In this document: one piece after another, positions 42,301 through 54,400 of the stretch | Numbering within the stretch: position 1 is the stretch's first letter | Layout of the letters: each line of letters begins with the position of its first letter | From: Caecitellus pseudoparvulus | Taxonomy: Eukaryota; Bigyra: Bicosoecida | Direction of reading: 5' to 3' | Length of the DNA: 64,000 nt | Assembly (NCBI GenBank): GCA_965644315.1 | Contig: CBFFRQ010000068.1 | Coordinates: 310,001 to 374,000, forward strand | The notes under the pieces: generated by a model | Told to the model about the DNA's origin: nothing | Databases searched by the model: none | The model's input: only the letters and a program-made list of their open reading frames with translations | Made by a program: the position numbers and the translations under genes

Positions 42301-45300
42301 ATGCAGCGTGTGGAAGGTGCGACACGCCACGCTGTGGCAGCTGCCTCGGCCGCCTCTCGAGCAGATGACGTCATTCGGAGTGCAGGTGCAGAACCGCCCC
42401 CCGCCAGCGCGCACCGCACTCGATTGGCGGCCCCTAAGCCGCACGCCAACGCCATGCGACACGACGACTACGGCGTCGCGGATGGGCGGAAGGTGCCTGG
42501 GGACAGTGCACGCGCACAGGGACTTGTGTTCCGCTCACGCCTCCGCGCTGCCGGCGATGCACGAGGGCCGGTGGCGTCAGGCGGCCAATCAGCGCGTGTC
42601 GCAGCAGAGGCGCGGGGCGGGGGAGCAGAGGCAGTGCCCAAGGGGCGCAGGGCAGACCTGAACTTTGCCAAGGCCGGGCCGCGTTGGGCGGATGGACGGC
42701 CCGTGCCGGCCTGGCGCCCCAGCTGGACGTACAAGAAACCGCCTCAACCGTCACCGGCCGCCTCCCCGCCACGCACGAAGGTAGTGTACGCGACGGGCGA
42801 GCGGCAGTCGGGGGCAGCGTGGGAGGAACAGGACGGGAAGGTGCAAGACGACCCTTCGCCAGATGAGGGTGGTGGGCTGGACACGTCGCGTGGCGGCTTG
42901 CGCCGTGCACTGCAGCATGCCGTGCGAGCGTTCGTGACAGGGCTAGGGTTGGGGGGGGACCCCGAGCACCGCCCGCCACCCTGGCTGAACAGTGTTCTGG
43001 ACGAAGCTGATCTGGAGCCCGCACATGTGCACATGCCAGCTGAGCCGCTGGAGCACGCGTGCGAGGTGTGCCGTGTCGGCACGAATCCCTGCGCGCACAG
43101 CTCCACCACGGAGCGGTTGCTGGACCCTCACGGCACCGAGGCCCGACTGGCGCTTAGCCAGGAGGTGGTGCTCTTGACACCTGTTGAGTACTGGGCTGGG
43201 GTGCAGGGGGATTGGGAGGCAGTGCCGGCGGCACAGGCCACTGCGTGGGGTGACCTGCGTGTTGTCGCAGCTGCAAGCGCGCCGCAGTGGGTGCACTTGC
43301 TGCAGGCCATGACCGCCGACATTCGCGCATGTGTGCGTCGCCACGCCGATGCCACGGAAGGTGTGGGCGCCTGTGATACTGCCAAGGTCGTGCCTGCATA
43401 CCCGTACATCGCGCCGAAGGAGCCACGCACGGATGTCGAATCAGCGGCGCCCGACGACTCACGGCACCCGACACAAGCACGCGACAGCCCACCCCGACCC
43501 CGCGTGCACCTGGGCTCCACTCCCTCTGATGCATTTGCACAGGCCATGGCCACTGCCAGCCGTATCGGGGACATTGGTCGCACACAGGCTGCAACAAAGG
43601 CGGCGCGAGTCAAGAAAGGCCGTGTGCGTGCAAGACAGCGCGCGACCAAGGCGAGCGTCGCGATGCGTGCAGACACACCCGACGGGGGGAGCGCATCAAC
43701 TTCATTGCAAACCCCCTACAATTTGGGCAAGCACGCTGTGGGCCGCCCCGCCGCTGCCTTTGGCTCCTCTGCGCCGCGCCTGCAGGGGCGTGTGCCGGGT
43801 GGAGTGACGGCCCAAACGGGGCCTTGGGAAGAGGTGGTGGTGGTGCGGCGTCGCTCGCGGCCCTTCCCCAAGCCCCAAAGAGCTGAACCTGTGCTGGGGT
43901 CTGAGGATGAGGACAGTGACGCTTCGGGGGGGTGCAAATCCGACGAGGAGGAGGGAGGGGTGGGACACCCCCCCCACTCCCCTTCCAGCAGCCCCCCCAG
44001 GTCCACGACCGGGAATGGGGAAGTGGAACCCGCCCACGCTGGTCCCCTCCCCTCCCATGCTGGTCCCTGGTCGGAACGGCGAGTGGGGGGGTACACCGTG
44101 CAGGAGCGCCTGCTGGCTCAGCACGATCACCCGGACGGCGGGGTGGTGCAAGTACTGCTGAGCCGGCGGCCTGCGCGGAGGGGCGGTGGGCCCATGTCTG
44201 CGGGGGGAGCCTCCCCCACCCGACCGCGACAGGGCAAGGGGGTGGTGCGGTGGGGCGTGTCTCGGGGGGGTCAGACCCCCCCCTCCCCGCCCTCCACGGC
44301 CTGGGCAGACGTCGTGGATGTCGCCACCACCGGAGTGCGCCAGCCCCCCTCTGCCACCCCCTCCACGGCCACTGCCCAGCGCCTGGTGTGGGTGGACGAG
44401 GCGTCCTTCCTGGACGCCGCCGAGGCTGTGGGGGCGGCACTCCTGCGGGGCCGGCGACCCCCCTCCACGCCAGCGTGGGAGGCCATACAGACGGCACAGG
44501 CGTGGCAGGAGGCCCAGCGACGGCAAGCCCCCCTGCACCCCGCTGCGGCGGTGCATGGCAAGGACACCCCTGCCTTGCAGCGCGGCGGGCGGGGGGGCGT
44601 GGTCATGGCGCCGCCCTCCAAGGAGGCCGCTGCTGCAGCGGCCCGTCGCCAAGCGGCACAGGCGGCGGCAGAGGGGCAGCGCCAGGCCAACCCCGCCACG
44701 CTACACGCTGGGGCGGGGGGCCTGCCGCACCGCGGCATCTCAGGTGACGTGTCCCCCGCCACGAAGCATGCCTTTGGGCGGACGCTGCCGCCAGGGGCGC
44801 CCGGACCCGGCCCCCTGCCCCCCCCCACCGCTGCAGAGGAGAGTGGGGACGCCTCCCCCCCTCACGGCCCCGACATGGTGCTGCTGGACATGGCTGTGCA
44901 TGAGCAGTTCGGGGGGGGCAGGCGTGCCCCGGCGTGGAGGTTCGGAGGCCCACTGGGGCCCACGCCGCCCCCTCGCTTGGTGGATGCGGACCAGGGGGGG
45001 GAGGCGGTGCTGCCTCTCGGGGCCCTGCAGGAGGCACTAGCTCTGGCCCAAGCCCTGGTGCAGGCGCCGGGCCCCGCGGCGCCCCTGCCGTCCCCAGCGC
45101 TCGACCGACCGGACCGGATGCGGCCCCGAGCTGCGGAATTTGGATCCGGACCCGGCCGAGGGCTCGTGGACGACGGCGTGTCTCAGACCCTCGCAGACGC
45201 CGTGGTGCATGGCGAAGCGGCTGTGGATGCCCGCCTAGTGCTGGAACACTTCACGGGCGTGCCTGTGGCGGGTGCGGCAGGGTTGGGCACTGCGGACGCC

Positions 45301-45967
45301 TTCGGGCCTGCCGCGCAGGACGCTTCCTTGCGCTCCTTTGCGCAAGACCTGCTGCGGGGGGGTGTAGATGCAACCAGTCGTGGACAGGGGCCAGTGGACA
45401 GCAGTGCAGGGTATGCAGTGCGGCGCCGCCCCCAGTGTGGCGTGGACATGGCCCGCGCCACGGGCCGCAGTGGGCATGCGGGGCCACCGTGCACACTCCC
45501 GGAACACACCGCTGCCGTGGCACCTGGCGCGGCGGAGGGGGTGGATGCAGGCGTGTGCATACAGCGTGAGGAGCACGGCGTGGTGGGCCAGGCGCCAGGG
45601 GCCCCCTCAGGACACCCTGCGCGGTCGGTGCGGGGAGGGTACATGGCCCGCGCAGCAACAGGACGTGGCCACCGCCCCGGCTCCCCGCCACTGTGGGCCT
45701 TCGCTGGAGAGTAGCGCCGCAACGCCTGCATCCAGTGTCTTCTGGCTCCTTCGTTCCCCCATCCGTGGTGTTGATGGTGGTGGGCCCCACCTCCACGGCG
45801 CCGGCGCTGGAGCTGGCGTGATGGCATTCTGGCCCCGCTACGAGCGGGAAATCGACGGCGCCGCCATGCTCTGGGGCATGCAGGCCGCCATGAACACCTG
45901 CCAGGCTCGGCTTCACACCATGGATCGGATCATAGAGGTTCGCACGTGGCTCCTGAGGAGGGTCTGA
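42301..45967 (+). CDS. Large Pro/Gly/Ala-rich protein of unknown function
   Basis: About 1189 residues if a 97-nt intron (45639-45735, GTACAT...ATCCAG, phase 2) joins the main exon to 45736-45967; unspliced it stops at 45714. The last exon is favoured because its frame has strong G/C third positions and balanced composition (MAFWPRYEREIDGAAMLWG). The start is the first ATG (42301); an ATG at 42454 is also possible. No domain is recognised. Visible: CEVCRVGTNPCAH, with Cys spaced like a small zinc or redox motif; WTYKKPPQP; long Ala/Gln helices near AAAAARRQAAQAAAEGQRQ. It could be a flagellar companion of the preceding SHIPPO-type protein, by proximity only. Confidence 0.55.
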
Positions 45968-46983
45968 CTTGCGAGCAAGCCATCCCATTGACAGCACGCC
46001 TCGTCTTGCAGGAGTTCAACTATGGTGTCGTCATCCCCCTCGCTTTGCGTCAGAGTCAGACCTTGCTGGTGCGTCTCGTTCACGTTGATCAGCATGTTAT
46101 CGAGTATGTTTGCGTGACAGGCAAGGAGCCCAGCCAGCGCATGTCTGGTTGCGTGGGACATCACCCTGAGAAGGCCATTTTTCCAGGTGTCAGCCCCAAC
46201 CCCTTCATCGCGAGCATTGATGACTGCTTTGCGCAGAGGGCACTGAGCAGCAATGACAACGTCCTTGCTTGAGGATGACAGCGTCTTTCGAGAGGAGCTT
46301 GCCTTCTGCTCATTCTCTACGAGTTCAAGTCTCTCCAACATCACCAGCAACATCTCCAAACGAGTGGACTCGCTCAGTTCACTTCCTGTGCAAGGGAACG
46401 AAGATATACGCGCGCCAGCTCAGCTTATCAGCTCAGCCTTGGGAGTGGGTGGCAGTTGTGGTTGCCTCAGCCGGCAAATGCAGCGCCTACCCTCTTCTGG
46501 AGCAGGAAACCCCAACTTCTTGCACAGAATTTTCGTGATGCGCCTGTTGTGTGCGGTAGATGCTGTGGAGTGGGGTGGGGGCAAGCATGGTTGCAAGACC
46601 AAGGATGCGGCTTTTGAATGGGATTGAGCAAGACATACATGATGGCTCCATGGCTGAGCAGTTGCTTCTCAAGGCTTTTGCGTGAACAGGAAATGCACTG
46701 GCACTTGTCTCAAGAGTTATTGCGCGCAGTGTGGTGATAGTGTCACGTTCTGTCTGTGGTGCGCCGTGTTGGTTTTGAAGGGTCAACGATTTCCGCAACT
46801 CGGGCTTGCCTTCGATTGACTGGGCGTCTGGCGGACAAAACCTATTGAATTTCGAGCTGCTTGCTGCTACAACTATTCTCATAAAACCTCTGCAGCTTTT
46901 CCGTCCGTCGTTCCTCTACTCAGTGCTACTTTATCTCGTATTGCGGGTTCGACAACGCACTTCGCGGCCCTTCCGAACTGACT
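45968..46983. other. Low-GC island, left part; no firm gene
   Basis: About 1 kb with clearly lower GC than the flanking genes. A 148-codon minus-strand frame (46359-45913) encodes a Leu/Ser-rich sequence starting MEMLLVMLERLELVENEQ, but codon use is not diagnostic. Alternatively, a TCTTGCAG acceptor at about 46012 followed by EFNYGVVIPLALRQ could be a further exon of the preceding gene. No terminal repeat was found by eye. It may be the 5' flank of the transposase element. Confidence 0.35.
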
Positions 46984-49900
46984 ATGGCTCATTCACACCT
47001 TCACGCCGAGAAGCCCCACAAGTGCGCGACTTGTAAGCGTGTTTTCAAGCGAGTATCAGACCGCAATCAGCATCTCAAGCGTAGCAGGGCGTGTCGGGCA
47101 GAGGCGGCTCGTCAACTGAGGGCATGGCTCCAACCATGCCCACTGGCTCAAGAAGGACGGGATGATGGGGGTACCAGGGCGGGGGCTGACGACACTGAGA
47201 GCCTGTCTTTCACTGATACAATTATCGACCCGACACAGTTCTTTCCTGATCTGGTGTCGCAGACAGGGGCGGGGGCCGCGTCAAGTCGGAGCCTTCCTTG
47301 CAGAGAAGGAAGTGGCTCCGACACCTCGTGGGAAGAGTTGGAAGGGGAGGAGGTAAGTGAAAGCGACGAAGGTGAGCCGGCCTTGTTCACAGGCAGGTAC
47401 CTACATACGGAGGGGGAGGCGCAAGATGCTTCAGTTGGTCGACAGCATGCCCAGGGCGTGTCAGTGTTTGACGGAGTTGGACCCCCACCCCTCTCGACAA
47501 CGCGCCCGACGGTCCCATCCAACCTGAACATGAACGCGGTAAGATGCATCCGGGAGGTTGCTGAGGCCAGGGCGTGCTTCCCTCGGGAGGATGCGGAAAA
47601 GTTTGAATTTCTTGTGAGGGTGTATCGCACCGGGCTGTCGGCTGCGAGTGCGTTTGCCATCGCTCGTGACCAGTGGGCAAAAGATGTTCACAGATTTGGC
47701 AGGGAAGGAGAGCCTGGATGCAGAACGTCTAGGCCTATCAAACCACTAGACCTCTTGGCCGATTTCCGACACAGGGCAGCATCAGATCCAGGAGTGCTGC
47801 CCTTGTGCGCTCACAAGGTTCCAATGCCCATGGGCCTTCTCACAGGCGACAGAAGTCTGGGGCATCTCACCCTGTATGGCACAAGTATCGTCGACGCAGC
47901 GATTAATATGCTAGCCCGACTGGACCCCCTGCGGCTCCTGCCCAATATTGGGTCTGGAGAATGGGCGGATCCCGTCCTAACCCCAGGGGTCGACGTTGAA
48001 ATGGGGGCAACACTCGCAGGTGAGGTCTCCGCCGCTTGGACACAGTCTGATGCCATAAGCCAAGCTGCCTTTGACACTCAGTGCAGGCAGCGATCCAGTG
48101 CTGGTCGTTGCGAGCCTCCACCCCCACCTCTATCGACGCCCATGCTCCGAAAGCCGGCGGTGCAGGGTGGGAGACTGCAAGGCCTTGTCATGGCTGGCGT
48201 GCAGGCTTCTTCCCCCTCCACACTCTCCGAGTTCCAAGGGGGGGAATGCGCGCGGCAGAGCTTGGCACTTACCCTCCCACACGGTGCCCTCCCCTTAGTC
48301 CTCAGTCTTTTCCTCGACGGAGCCAGCGCCGGACGGCATGGGGCACACGAGCTGACACCGCTCAGCGTTCGATGCCTTCAGTTGCCGACCAAAGAGGCGA
48401 GAGGGGTCGCATCAGCCAGTCTGCTTGCCATGCTCCCGTCATTCCAAGCCATGACTGTGGCGTCGAAGGCTGTCGAGAGAGGGGGGGCATCAGCAGCTCT
48501 CGTTAGACATCGGGCATTTCAGAACACCTTGGAAGCCATTGTCTTCAAGCCCTTGGCAAACATCTGGGCTTCCGGGGGTTTGGCCGTCCCTGTTCCTCAC
48601 GAAGCCATACAGAGTCTCCAATCGATTGGGGTTAAGGTGACTGTGGTCCGCCACGCAGGAAAGAGCGTGCCGTATGCCCGAGTCTTGCCCGTCATCGGAC
48701 TCCTAAGCTTGGACATGAAGGAAGCCTGGAGGGTCTTCAACCTGCTATCATTGTCTCAGGTGGCCTGTAGATGTAAACCGAAGCAGGCAGGGACACCAAC
48801 GGACTTGGGAGTGTCTGCATCTGTCCATTTGCGCACGCGGTGCCGGCTACGTGGAGGCCAAGAGCACCTCCTTGCACTACGAGGATCACAAGGGCAAGAG
48901 CCCGGACAGGACGTCGACCAGGTTCTGGGTGGGCGGAAGTTCCCAAGTGACGTGTGTGCGGCCGAGCGATACGCGTGGATGTTCGCTGGGGAAAACCCGT
49001 ACGTCGCGCGCCCTCCTGACCGCTTGCACGTCTTTGCGGCAACTATTGCGGGCGATCAAGTCTGGAAGCACTTGCAGGCAGCGATGAGGGCTCGCCCAGC
49101 ACGGTCTGCTCGGCCATTAAAAGAACGACAAGACGTTTTGCACCAACGTCTTCGAAGCACGTGGTCCCAGGAGGTCGACGGGACGAAGCTTACAGGGGCT
49201 CTCCAGTCCACTCTCCATAGACTACTCTCTGGCGCAATGTTGAGCATAGAGCAGAGACTTGGAATACTGCCCCACCTGGCCTGGATCATTGGGAACGACA
49301 ACTCCGTTATTCCTAGCGTTGAAGTGCGACAGCTCTTTCAGTTGCTTCTTGGCACAATCGAGGTCGTGTGTCACTTCCTGTATGTGCGGCCTGTGTCTGC
49401 ACCAGGTGACCCATGTCGCATCTCTCAGTGGCTTGCGAGACTGAACACTGTGTACAGTTTGCTGGCAGCACACGTCGCTCGCCGATCCCTGAAGCGAATG
49501 AGGCCCGGGTTCAGCAGTCAAGGGGCGCATGCTGGCCTTCAGATGTCAACGAATGCTGCCCCACCAGACCCCCAGAGCGTGGACTACCCCAAGGCACACG
49601 AGAGTCTACACTTTGGAAGTGCATTGTGGTGGTTTGGGTCCCTAGAAGCTACAGATGCTGATGTCGGCGAATCATTCCACACCGTGGTCAAGGGGGCATG
49701 GCGAAGCCTCAACACTGGTAAGTCCAATCTACTCCAGCGGGTCGCCGAGCGAGTACTCTTCATCACCTGGCACAGCAGTTTTGACCTCCAGCCGACGTCA
49801 TTCGAACGACGCGCTTCTGAATGGCACACAAGGTGCCTCTCTTGGCGCGCAGCGTGTGTCCTAAACCCAGATGGAGTTGCGTACTCAACCCTGGCAACCC

Positions 49901-50550
49901 CCGTGAGATCTCGACGATTGACGTCGAGCGAAGGAAACCTCTTTTCCCGCGTACCTGGCGGTGCCATCCAACCATTCAGTGCTTGGGCTGGCAAACATGT
50001 CTTCTTTTCCCAGTCTTTAGGCTTGTCTGTGAGGCTTCCAGCTGGGACACTTGTTGGGCCCGAGCCCCTCCCACAAGGCAAAATACTGCAGATCTTCACC
50101 AAAGTGAGGTTGCGTTTCCCATCAGGAAACACCAACATGATCTCCCTTCCAGCCTACCTCGACACCGTCGTGGAAACTCCTTTCGAGGGACAGGACCGGC
50201 GAGCTTTGAGCCCAATATTGGCGGTCCTGTGCTTCGCCCCTGCACCGCCTACAGTGGCCACAGCCTCCGGAACACCAACACCGGATCTTGACAACGGTGA
50301 AGTGTACATACTGTATACGGACCTGAGACCGACAGTCACAGATGTTTCGGGGTGGGCACGAGTAGCGAAACCGGATGAAGGCAGCCGCGTGGCACTCATG
50401 AACTGCACAAGCATTCGTGGGGAGTCGGTGGTTGCATTGCGGCCGTCCTTACTTCAAGAAGAGGATGCCACATATTTGCACCACTGGCTTCAAGCCGGAC
50501 TGGCCGGCAAGCAACGCCAAACATCCCAGTCCAGGCGATGGAGACGATAA
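46984..50550 (+). CDS. Plavaka-type (CACTA-related) transposase with zinc finger
   Basis: 1188-residue intact frame, no intron. Residues 14-37 form a zinc finger (C-x2-C-x12-H-x6-C; HKCATCKRVF). Then an acidic Ser-rich linker and a core matching the Plavaka plan as I recall it: LFLDGA then ELTPLSVRCLQLP (first catalytic Asp, about 440); GLLSLDMKEAWRVF followed by VACRCK (second Asp plus a reduced CPxC, about 580-595); PKAHESLHFGSALWWFG (K-x-H-x-L-x-H) then ADVGESFHTVVKGAWRSLN (catalytic Glu, about 900). The enzyme would cut and rejoin element ends in the nucleus. Codon use and GC differ from neighbours. Lack of disabling mutations suggests recent activity or domestication. Confidence 0.75.
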   Translation: MAHSHLHAEKPHKCATCKRVFKRVSDRNQHLKRSRACRAEAARQLRAWLQPCPLAQEGRDDGGTRAGADDTESLSFTDTIIDPTQFFPDLVSQTGAGAASSRSLPCREGSGSDTSWEELEGEEVSESDEGEPALFTGRYLHTEGEAQDASVGRQHAQGVSVFDGVGPPPLSTTRPTVPSNLNMNAVRCIREVAEARACFPREDAEKFEFLVRVYRTGLSAASAFAIARDQWAKDVHRFGREGEPGCRTSRPIKPLDLLADFRHRAASDPGVLPLCAHKVPMPMGLLTGDRSLGHLTLYGTSIVDAAINMLARLDPLRLLPNIGSGEWADPVLTPGVDVEMGATLAGEVSAAWTQSDAISQAAFDTQCRQRSSAGRCEPPPPPLSTPMLRKPAVQGGRLQGLVMAGVQASSPSTLSEFQGGECARQSLALTLPHGALPLVLSLFLDGASAGRHGAHELTPLSVRCLQLPTKEARGVASASLLAMLPSFQAMTVASKAVERGGASAALVRHRAFQNTLEAIVFKPLANIWASGGLAVPVPHEAIQSLQSIGVKVTVVRHAGKSVPYARVLPVIGLLSLDMKEAWRVFNLLSLSQVACRCKPKQAGTPTDLGVSASVHLRTRCRLRGGQEHLLALRGSQGQEPGQDVDQVLGGRKFPSDVCAAERYAWMFAGENPYVARPPDRLHVFAATIAGDQVWKHLQAAMRARPARSARPLKERQDVLHQRLRSTWSQEVDGTKLTGALQSTLHRLLSGAMLSIEQRLGILPHLAWIIGNDNSVIPSVEVRQLFQLLLGTIEVVCHFLYVRPVSAPGDPCRISQWLARLNTVYSLLAAHVARRSLKRMRPGFSSQGAHAGLQMSTNAAPPDPQSVDYPKAHESLHFGSALWWFGSLEATDADVGESFHTVVKGAWRSLNTGKSNLLQRVAERVLFITWHSSFDLQPTSFERRASEWHTRCLSWRAACVLNPDGVAYSTLATPVRSRRLTSSEGNLFSRVPGGAIQPFSAWAGKHVFFSQSLGLSVRLPAGTLVGPEPLPQGKILQIFTKVRLRFPSGNTNMISLPAYLDTVVETPFEGQDRRALSPILAVLCFAPAPPTVATASGTPTPDLDNGEVYILYTDLRPTVTDVSGWARVAKPDEGSRVALMNCTSIRGESVVALRPSLLQEEDATYLHHWLQAGLAGKQRQTSQSRRWRR

Positions 50551-51432
50551 GCCGGGGCACTTCAAGTCTCAAGGCGGCGGACCAGTGTCCAACCCACGAA
50601 CAACACCTTACAGGTGGGGATAGAACTTGTCGCAATGGTATACAGAGTTGTAAGACGCAGTTGAAACAGCGCCATGGCTCACTTCCTGACGGGGTCACCC
50701 CACTCGAGACCACCTCGAGACACTCAGAGCAGACCAGACTCGAGCCTCTGCAGGGGCACCATGAAGCGGGAGAGGCGAACACGGCTCATACTGCCAGAAA
50801 GCGCGTGAAACCATCCAGGAGGTTATGAGAGTCCATGTGGAGCTTGCTAGCATGCCCTCCGTAGCGCGCAGCTCAAACCCTGTACATGGGCTGGCGCAAC
50901 AGAGCGTGAGGGTCGACATACACCCCCCAGAAACATGACGGCTCCCCCTCCAGAAAGCAGTTTCGCCACCTCACCCTCTCGCACCCAGACATCGGTGCAG
51001 CTGCGCTGGAACGCTAATGCGAAGCCAAATCTCATGCACTCTGCAGGTTACCCGCCCTGCTGAAGATAAGCAGGGAATACATCTGATTACGCAGCCCCCT
51101 AGTGTGCACCTCGCGTGGAGTGTGGTTGGCGGAAGTGCTGCCTGCACTCCTCCGACGGGAGGGAAACCCACACACGCGCTGTCCCTCACACAGCAGCTGC
51201 GGTGAGATCTCCGCGCATACCAGCGCAGCAAGTGAGTCAAGCTGCACTCCAGTATCTCTGCTGCCATCCATGCTCGTTGACAGCGCCCACCCTGCCAAGG
51301 ATCGCTGCTTCTGCAGCCTTGCACTCCGCCCCCCCACACACACCTTCGACACGCCGCCCCCTCCCGCCAGCTTGCGGCATACGCGAGGCCCTTAGAGCAC
51401 TCCACGCCAGGACTTGATTCCCGTTTTTCGCA
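50551..51432. other. Low-GC island, right part; no gene recognised
   Basis: About 880 bp between the transposase stop and the RCC1 receptor start. Frames on both strands lack the codon bias of the window's genes and match no family I know. It should include the element's right end, if it is a transposon, and the promoter of the receptor gene. Confidence 0.4.
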
Positions 51433-54400
51433 ATGCCCACTGCTCTGGCACTCTTGCATCGTGATTGGGCCCCGCGCGCCCCCCGAGTGCGGCTTCCATG
51501 CTCCGCGTTGGCTGTGGCTCTGATGGCCGTCACAGGGTTTGCGTGTGTGGCAGGTGAGGCCCCAGGGAGCCCCGCCCAGCACCGTGCCCACAGCAGGCAG
51601 CACGCCCAAGGGGGTGAATATCGTGGGCTGCCAAGTCTGGGCTTGACAGCGACGCCTGCGGCACGGCAGCACTTGCGCCACGGGCGCCGTCTCGCCTCAG
51701 CACAGGCCACGCAAGTGTCAGCTGGCGGCGGCCACACATGCACAATGCTGCAGGGCGGGAACATCATGTGTTGGGGGAGCTCTGTGTATGGGCAGCTTGG
51801 CTATGGCAACACTGAGAAGATCGGGGACGACGAACACCCATGGGCTGCAGGCACCGTGCCGCTGGGGAACGGGCGGGCAGTCGCCAACATCTCCACTGGC
51901 GGCCAGCACACGTGTGCACTGCTGACTGATGGCAGCATCATGTGCTGGGGCCGGGGTGCCGATGGCCGCCTCGGCTACGGCAACACAGCCAACATTGGCG
52001 ATGACGAGCTGGCATCCAGCGCAGGCACAGTGCAACTGGGGGCCGGGCGCACAGCCATCCAGGTATCAGCTGGTGAGCGGCACACGTGTGCTGTACTCAC
52101 GATGGGGGAAGTGATGTGCTGGGGCAGCAACCAGCGCGGTCAGCTGGGCTATGCCAATACCAACAACATCGGAGACAAGGAGCACCCCGAAGCAGCTGGG
52201 CCCGTGCAGTTGGGAGACGGGCGGCGAGCGATGCAAGTGGCAGCTGGCTCGACGCACACATGTGTGCTGCTGACAGACGGAAACATCATGTGCTGGGGGC
52301 AGGGAGATGGTGGCCGCCTGGGGTACGCCAACACGAACACGGTGGGCGATGACGAGCACCCAGCTGTGGCTGGCACGGTGCAGCTGGGTGCTGGGCGGCT
52401 CGGGGTGCAAGTCGTCGCCGGCAGCACGCACTCGTGTGTGCTGCTGATGGATGGAAGCGTCATGTGCTGGGGCCGGGGCGCTGAGGGCCAGCTTGGCTAC
52501 ACGAACACGAGCAATGTGGGGGTCCTTCGCCACCCCGCAGAGGTCGGCACCGTGCAACTCGGGCAGGGGCGCCGAGCTGCCTACATCTCCGCCAGCGGCT
52601 ACCACACATGCGTCGTGCTGACTGTCGGTGATGTCATGTGCTGGGGGGTCGGCCACGATGGCCAGCTGGGCTACGGCAACACCGCCAACGTTGGCGACGA
52701 CGAGCTGCCGTCCAGCGCAGGCACAGTGCAAGTGGGGGCCGGGCGCACAGCTGCCCTGGTCACCGCGAACGTGTATCATACGTGTGCGCTGCTGGTGGGG
52801 GAAGGCATCATGTGCTGGGGGCATGGCGGCTTCGGCAGCCTGGGCTATGCCCGCGTGCGCGGGCACGTCGGCGACGACGAACACCCGTTCACCACGGGAT
52901 TGGTGCAGCTCAACCAGCCCACCGCGCACCCAACCTGCACCTCGACCGCCACCAACACACAGTGCCCTTGGCTGTCGCCTCAAGCCTTCAGGTCTGTGTG
53001 GTCTGGCTCATGCTGGGCGTGGCGGCCACTGGGAAACACCAGCCTCTCCTTGTCCCCCCTGCAGCCCGCCTTTCCTGGCTCCGTCACGTGTCGTCATGGC
53101 TGCGACCATGCCGGCACGGCCCAGATCATGCCTTGTCCGCGCCAAGGCGCATGTCCAGTGTCGAGTTCCTTGGCGGGCATCACAGGCTGCGCGCCGGGCC
53201 ACACTGGGCCCGCATGTGGCATGTGTGCACCTGGCTGGGCAGCCACATCGCCCTGCACACCCTGCACGAAGTGCCCTGACACTGGTGTGTCGCCAGCAGG
53301 CGCGGCCATTGGCTTTGCCTTGGTGCAAGTTATCGTAGCCCTGGCGCTGGCGGTGTTCGCGCTGTTTCAGTACGCCAAGGCTCCTGAACAGCTGACAACC
53401 AGCCTGTTCACAGGCGGGCTGAGAACAATGCTCTGGTTCATTGGCATTTCTGCGCAGGTCGCCATCCTCGCTCCTTCAGGTCCAGACTCCCTCCAAGCGT
53501 CAGCACACTCCCTGCACCAGTGGGCAGGCGCATGCGAGCTGGCCAGGCCGTGGGCAGGCCAGTCCACGTCAAATTTGAACGGCACGCTGTACACTCGTGA
53601 TGCTGGCGCTGAATCAGCTGGCACAGGTGTTATGGCTGTGCTGTCTAGCATCACTGGATCCAGCAACTTTGCCAGCCTGCCATCTGTGGCCTGTGCTGCA
53701 GGTGGTGGCGACCCATCCAGTCCAGACAACGCTGGGAACCTGTTCCTGGTGGCGCTGGGCGCCTTCCTGCTCCTGGCATCCGCACTGACGCTGGGTCATA
53801 CTAAACCTGCAGCTGGCGCAACGCGTGGTGTGTGGTGCAGTGTGTTGCTGTTGCTTCCGGCAGCTGCATACGTCCGCCTGCTCCCAGCTCTGCTGCAGCT
53901 GCACGCCGAGTTGGTGGGGCTGCGGCCCCAGTATGAGGGTGTTTGCGATGCCAGCTCACCAGCTGGTATCGCTACCGCTGCACTGCCGTTCCTTATCCCG
54001 CTTGTGCTGCACATCTTGGCAGGCAGCGTGGGCTTCGTCGCCTTCATGGCTTGGCGTCAGTGGCGAGGAGCGGCCACCGCTGCATTGCGAGGCGCCACGG
54101 TGCGTGGCTTCCTGTCCAACGGCTACCGCATTCAGATGACACCAGAACAAGCTCGGAACCTTGTGACTCACGCAGGTGGCGACAAGAGCAGTGCCATCGC
54201 GGAGGCCGCTGTCGCTGAGGCTGAGCTAGCCCAGGCGGCATGCTGGGGCTTTGCGTGGCTGCTGCCCACACACACGTTTCTCGCGATGCAGACCACTCTC
54301 GTCGCTGTTGTGGCGTGCGTCACGTGGCTGACCACTGACATCATGCTCCGTCTGTGCATGGTGGGTGGCGTGGTGCTGGGTAGCCTGCTCCTCGTGCGGT

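Larger units (their letters stand above)
45968..51432 (+). mobile_element. Plavaka-like DNA transposon island (ends not defined)
   Basis: The segment between the preceding gene and the RCC1 receptor has lower GC and less biased codons than all neighbours and contains one long intact transposase frame. Limits given are those of the composition shift, not real termini. I looked for CACTA-type ends; a TAGTG at 51100-51104 has no CACTA partner on the left. Terminal repeats and target duplication remain unidentified, so this may also be an immobilised or domesticated copy. Confidence 0.5.

Noticed and set aside
51100-51104. TAGTG as a possible right terminus of a CACTA-type element
   Set aside because: No matching CACTA was found left of the transposase, and a 5-bp match is expected by chance.
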